From an uncultured Clostridia bacterium (lineage in GTDB: Bacteria; Bacillota; Clostridia; Christensenellales; UBA1242): a stretch of 22,016 nt of DNA. Each line of letters opens with the position of its first letter. Within the stretch, counting starts at the first letter, position 1. Position numbers and translations under genes: made by a program. Positions 19,042 to 22,016 of the stretch are shown here, one piece after another. The notes under the pieces are model-generated. The model saw only the letters and a program-made list of their open reading frames with translations. It did not search any database and had not been told where the DNA came from. Where the stretch lies: NCBI GenBank assembly GCA_934771475.1, contig CAKVMD010000016.1:1-22016 (forward strand). The letters are read 5' to 3'.

Positions 19042-20151
19042 TTAGGGAAGAAGTTTAACGATTATATAATTATTTACTTGAAAATATTGTTTATTAAGAT
19101 AAATTTTGCCATTATCTTCTTTCAAAACATTACTTTTAATAAAAAAATCTAAATTTTCATTCTTTTTTATATCATAGCCAAGGCTTTTTAAATATCCCTC
19201 GCTTATGCCAGCGTTGCAACGAAGCCCCAGCATTATATGTTCTTCAATGAGTTTTTCGCGGTCTATTTTTTCACGAAGAGATTTTTCTCCTTTAAAATAT
19301 CCATCAAAAGTTAAAGCGTTTGCCTCTCTAACTCTATTGATATATGAGTGCGCGCCCAGCCCAAAACCTATATATTCTTCGCCCGTCCAATATTTATAAT
19401 TGTGGCGACTCATCTTGCCATTTTTAGCAAAATTTGAAACCTCATACTGCTCAAAGCCATTCTTTTCAAGAAATGAAACAAGTTTTGCGTACATTTTTAC
19501 GCATTCGTCATCATCTGGAAGAAGATTTGGCTCTTGTTCAACCATTTTTTGAAGAGGTGTTCCCTCTTCAACTTGCAACATATATGAAGAAATATGATTT
19601 ACGCCTAGCGAAATAAGTTCTTGCGCACTTTGCAGGAGGCTTTCTTCGCTTTGGCCTTTTATCCCAATTATAAGGTCTGCGGAAATATTATAAAACCCGA
19701 CCTCTTTTGCAAGAACAATCTTCTCTTTTGCCTCTTGCGCTGTGTGAAGCCTACCTAAAAATCTAAGTTCTTCATCATTTAGGCTTTGCACGCCAAACGA
19801 AATTCGGTTTATTCCTAGGCTCTTGTAAAGTTGGAGTTTCCCTAGCGTTGTCGAATGCGGATTGCATTCAATAGTGATTTCCGCCTCAGTCGAAACCTCA
19901 AAATTTTGACGCAAGCATTTTACAACTTTGCCGATGTTTTCTTCGTCTATTATGCTGGGCGTTCCGCCACCCAAATAGATTGTGTCAACTTTTCTATAAT
20001 GACTTTCACGATGCGATGCACCAAAACTATTAATTTCGTTTAAAAGATGAGAAATGTATTCGTCCTCTTTGTTTTTATTAACAAAAGAAGAAAAAGCACA
20101 ATAATTGCACTTTTTCTCACAAAATGGAAAATGAACATAAATTCCTAACAT
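19042..20151 (-). CDS. hemW: Radical SAM haem chaperone HemW (369 aa)
   Basis: Related to HemN, but considered a haem-binding/transfer protein rather than coproporphyrinogen oxidase. The radical-SAM cluster motif is C-x3-C-x2-C at Cys11, Cys15 and Cys18, followed by Ala-Phe as in HemW (HemN has a further Cys). GGGTPS, the ITIECNPHS strand, RISFGVQS and the C-terminal HemN_C region (SRHNYKYWTGEEYIGFGLGAHSY) are present. Start set at the ATG at 20151: GAGGA inside the lepA tail lies eight bases upstream, while the earlier in-frame ATGs (20172, 20169) lack a site. It begins right after the lepA stop, the common lepA-hemW arrangement. Confidence 0.95.
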   Translation of the reverse strand: MLGIYVHFPFCEKKCNYCAFSSFVNKNKEDEYISHLLNEINSFGASHRESHYRKVDTIYLGGGTPSIIDEENIGKVVKCLRQNFEVSTEAEITIECNPHSTTLGKLQLYKSLGINRISFGVQSLNDEELRFLGRLHTAQEAKEKIVLAKEVGFYNISADLIIGIKGQSEESLLQSAQELISLGVNHISSYMLQVEEGTPLQKMVEQEPNLLPDDDECVKMYAKLVSFLEKNGFEQYEVSNFAKNGKMSRHNYKYWTGEEYIGFGLGAHSYINRVREANALTFDGYFKGEKSLREKIDREKLIEEHIMLGLRCNAGISEGYLKSLGYDIKKNENLDFFIKSNVLKEDNGKIYLNKQYFQVNNYIIVKLLP

Positions 20152-20152
20152 T

Positions 20153-21961
20153 TTATTTATCCTCATCATCAAGTTTTAGTATGCTCATAAATGCTTCGCT
20201 TGGAATTTCAACCGTTCCAATTTTTCTCATACGCTTTTTCCCTTCTTTTTGTTTTTCAAGGAGTTTGCGTTTTCGGGTTACATCACCGCCATAACACTTT
20301 GCAAGCACATCTTTTCGCATAGCGGAAATTGTTTCTCTCGCGATAATCTTTCCACCAATCGCGGCTTGAATTGGAACTTCAAAAAGTTGTCTAGGAATGA
20401 TTTTTTTAAGTTTTTCTGTTAATGCACGCCCTCTTTGATACGCCTTATCTTTGTGCACAATAATAGACAAAGCATCGCACTTATCCCCGTTAAGAAGAAT
20501 GTCCACTTTTACAAGGTCGCTACGCTGATAACCAGCAAGTTCATAATCAAAACTTGCATACCCCTTTGTTCGCGACTTTAAACTGTCAAAAAAGTCAAAG
20601 ACAATCTCGCCAAGAGGAAGAATGTAATTCACTTTAACGCGGTTGGCGTCAAGATATACAAGGTCTTTATAAGTTCCGCGCTTATCTTGACAAAGTTCCA
20701 TGATTGCGCCAACATACTCAGGAGGCGTGTAAACGCTTGCTTTTACAACAGGCTCCTCAATGTAGTCAATTTCAACTGGACTTGGAAGAGAAGACGGATT
20801 TGAAAGTTCAAGAACCTCTCCATTAGTTTTATGCACATGATAATAAACGCCAGGTGCAGTGGTGATAATGTCAAGGTTAAACTCCCTTTCAATTCGCTCT
20901 GTTATGATTTCAAGATGCAATAGTCCCAAGAAACCGCACCTAAAACCAAATCCGAGCGCCTGTGATGTTTCTGGGATATACTCCAATGACGCATCATTAA
21001 GTTTAAGTTTTTCAAGAGCGTCTTTAAGGTCGTTGTATCTCGCCCCATCCACTGGGAAAACCCCGCAAAATACCACTGGTTGCACCTTTTTGTATCCCGG
21101 CAAAGGCTTCTCGGTTGGGCCTAACGCACTTGTGATTGTGTCCCCGACTTCAACATCGCTTATGTTTTTAATTGAGCCCGCAATGTAACCTACATCACCC
21201 GCGCATAATTCATCCACTGGCTTTTCGCTGGGCGTAAAAATGCCAACTTCTGTTACATCATAGACTTTTCCCGTTTCCATCATTTTGATTTTATCGCCAA
21301 CTTTCACTTTCCCGTCAAAAACACGGATTAAGCAAATCGCACCTTTAAAGTTGTCATAGTAACTATCAAAAATCAGGCATTTAAGTTTGCCATTTTCATC
21401 ACCTTTTGGGGCTGGGAATTCTTTTACAATCATTTCTAGCACGCTTTCAATATTCGTGCCGTCTTTTGCCGAAATGCATGGAGCGTGCATGGCTGGAATT
21501 CCAACCACTTCTTCAATTTCTCGTTTTGCCTCCTCTGGCCTAGCAGATGGAAGGTCAATTTTGTTTACAACAGGCAAAATTTCAAGATTGTTGTCTATTG
21601 CAAGATAAGCGTTTGCAAGTGTTTGCGCCTCTACTCCTTGCGTTGCGTCAACTATAAGAATTGCCCCCTCACAAGCCATAAGTGAGCGAGAAACCTCATA
21701 AGTAAAATCCACATGTCCCGGAGTGTCAATAAGGTTTAATTCATACTCTTCACCTTCAAACTGATAGTTCATCCGCGTTGGCGTCAACTTTATGGTTATT
21801 CCTTTTTCGCGTTCAAGTTCCATACTATCAAGGAGTTGTGCTTGCATATCGCGTTTTGCAACTGTGCCAGTATATTCCATAAGTCTGTCCGCCAGCGTGC
21901 TTTTCCCGTGGTCAATGTGTGCTACAATACAAAAATTTCTTATTTTTTTCATTCTATCCAT
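20153..21961 (-). CDS. lepA: Elongation factor 4 / LepA (602 aa)
   Basis: Translational GTPase related to EF-G that back-translocates ribosomes and affects initiation and ribosome assembly. G motifs: AHIDHGKST (14-22), EREKGITIK (switch I end), DTPGH (79-83), NKID (133-136). Domain II and the LepA-specific C-terminal domain (KAYQRGRALTEKLKKIIPRQ, KCYGGDVTRKRKLLEKQKEG) are complete. The frame extends to a TTG at 21997 that is the -35 box itself, so the start is ATG 21961 or 21952. No ribosome site precedes either; the promoter places the 5' end almost at the ATG at 21961, so the mRNA seems leaderless. hemW follows at once. Confidence 0.96.
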   Translation of the reverse strand: MDRMKKIRNFCIVAHIDHGKSTLADRLMEYTGTVAKRDMQAQLLDSMELEREKGITIKLTPTRMNYQFEGEEYELNLIDTPGHVDFTYEVSRSLMACEGAILIVDATQGVEAQTLANAYLAIDNNLEILPVVNKIDLPSARPEEAKREIEEVVGIPAMHAPCISAKDGTNIESVLEMIVKEFPAPKGDENGKLKCLIFDSYYDNFKGAICLIRVFDGKVKVGDKIKMMETGKVYDVTEVGIFTPSEKPVDELCAGDVGYIAGSIKNISDVEVGDTITSALGPTEKPLPGYKKVQPVVFCGVFPVDGARYNDLKDALEKLKLNDASLEYIPETSQALGFGFRCGFLGLLHLEIITERIEREFNLDIITTAPGVYYHVHKTNGEVLELSNPSSLPSPVEIDYIEEPVVKASVYTPPEYVGAIMELCQDKRGTYKDLVYLDANRVKVNYILPLGEIVFDFFDSLKSRTKGYASFDYELAGYQRSDLVKVDILLNGDKCDALSIIVHKDKAYQRGRALTEKLKKIIPRQLFEVPIQAAIGGKIIARETISAMRKDVLAKCYGGDVTRKRKLLEKQKEGKKRMRKIGTVEIPSEAFMSILKLDDEDK

Positions 21962-21968
21962 GTTTAAG

Positions 21969-21997
21969 ATTATACAAAAAATAACAAAAGAAATCAA
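21969..21997 (-). promoter_or_regulatory. Promoter of lepA-hemW
   Basis: TTGATT (21992-21997), exactly 17 bases, perfect TATAAT (21969-21974) on the minus strand. Only seven bases separate the -10 box from the lepA ATG at 21961, so transcription should start at or one base before the start codon. Confidence 0.75.
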
Positions 21998-22016
21998 TCT
22001 TTTCTCAAACGATTGT

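Overview
The window looks like chromosomal core sequence from a low-GC, probably spore-forming member of the Bacillota (Clostridia-like). The evidence is the A+T-rich DNA, strong AGGAGG-type ribosome sites on most genes, a PdaB-type sporulation deacetylase, a two-OB-fold clostridial SSB, a ylxM-ffh-rpsP-khpA-rimM-trmD-rbgA cluster and the lepA-hemW pair. The standard genetic code fits. No rRNA, tRNA, CRISPR array, insertion sequence or phage gene was seen.

Layout, left to right. At 1-70 a strong leftward promoter drives a gene that starts just outside the window. The chaperonin operon groES-groEL (minus) follows, with a terminator at 161-215. Divergent from it is a plus-strand membrane-anchored SPOR-like protein. 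Between that gene and ssb lies a 334-base gap with a perfect 17-bp stem terminator and 59-bp tandem repeats that run into the ssb stop codon. Then come pdaB-ssb (minus) and a type IIA topoisomerase pair, parE-parC (minus). The plus-strand murG overlaps tail to tail with a cytoplasmic subtilisin-like protease that is co-transcribed with a small helical protein. A small Asn/Gly-rich plus-strand gene, a degenerate ABC ATPase and a lipoprotein form a short accessory stretch (12.3-14.1 kb). The right third is the ribosome/SRP cluster (yraN, rbgA, trmD, rimM, khpA, rpsP, ffh, ylxM) and then lepA-hemW, all on the minus strand.

Functionally the window covers protein folding (GroES/GroEL), DNA topology and ssDNA binding (ParE/ParC, SSB), envelope and spore wall synthesis (MurG, PdaB), rRNA/tRNA and ribosome maturation (RimM, TrmD, RbgA, KhpA, S16, LepA), membrane targeting (Ffh, YlxM) and haem handling (HemW).

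Most of this is ordinary. The points that deserve attention are: the tandem hairpin repeats at the end of ssb; an ABC ATPase-like protein that has lost nearly all catalytic motifs except the P-loop and one Asp; absence of rplS and rnhB from a cluster that usually carries them, with palindromic DNA in the place of rplS; an apparently leaderless lepA; inverted repeats placed over or around several promoters; and possible Spo0A boxes upstream of murG. I found no convincing evidence for an entirely new multi-gene system.
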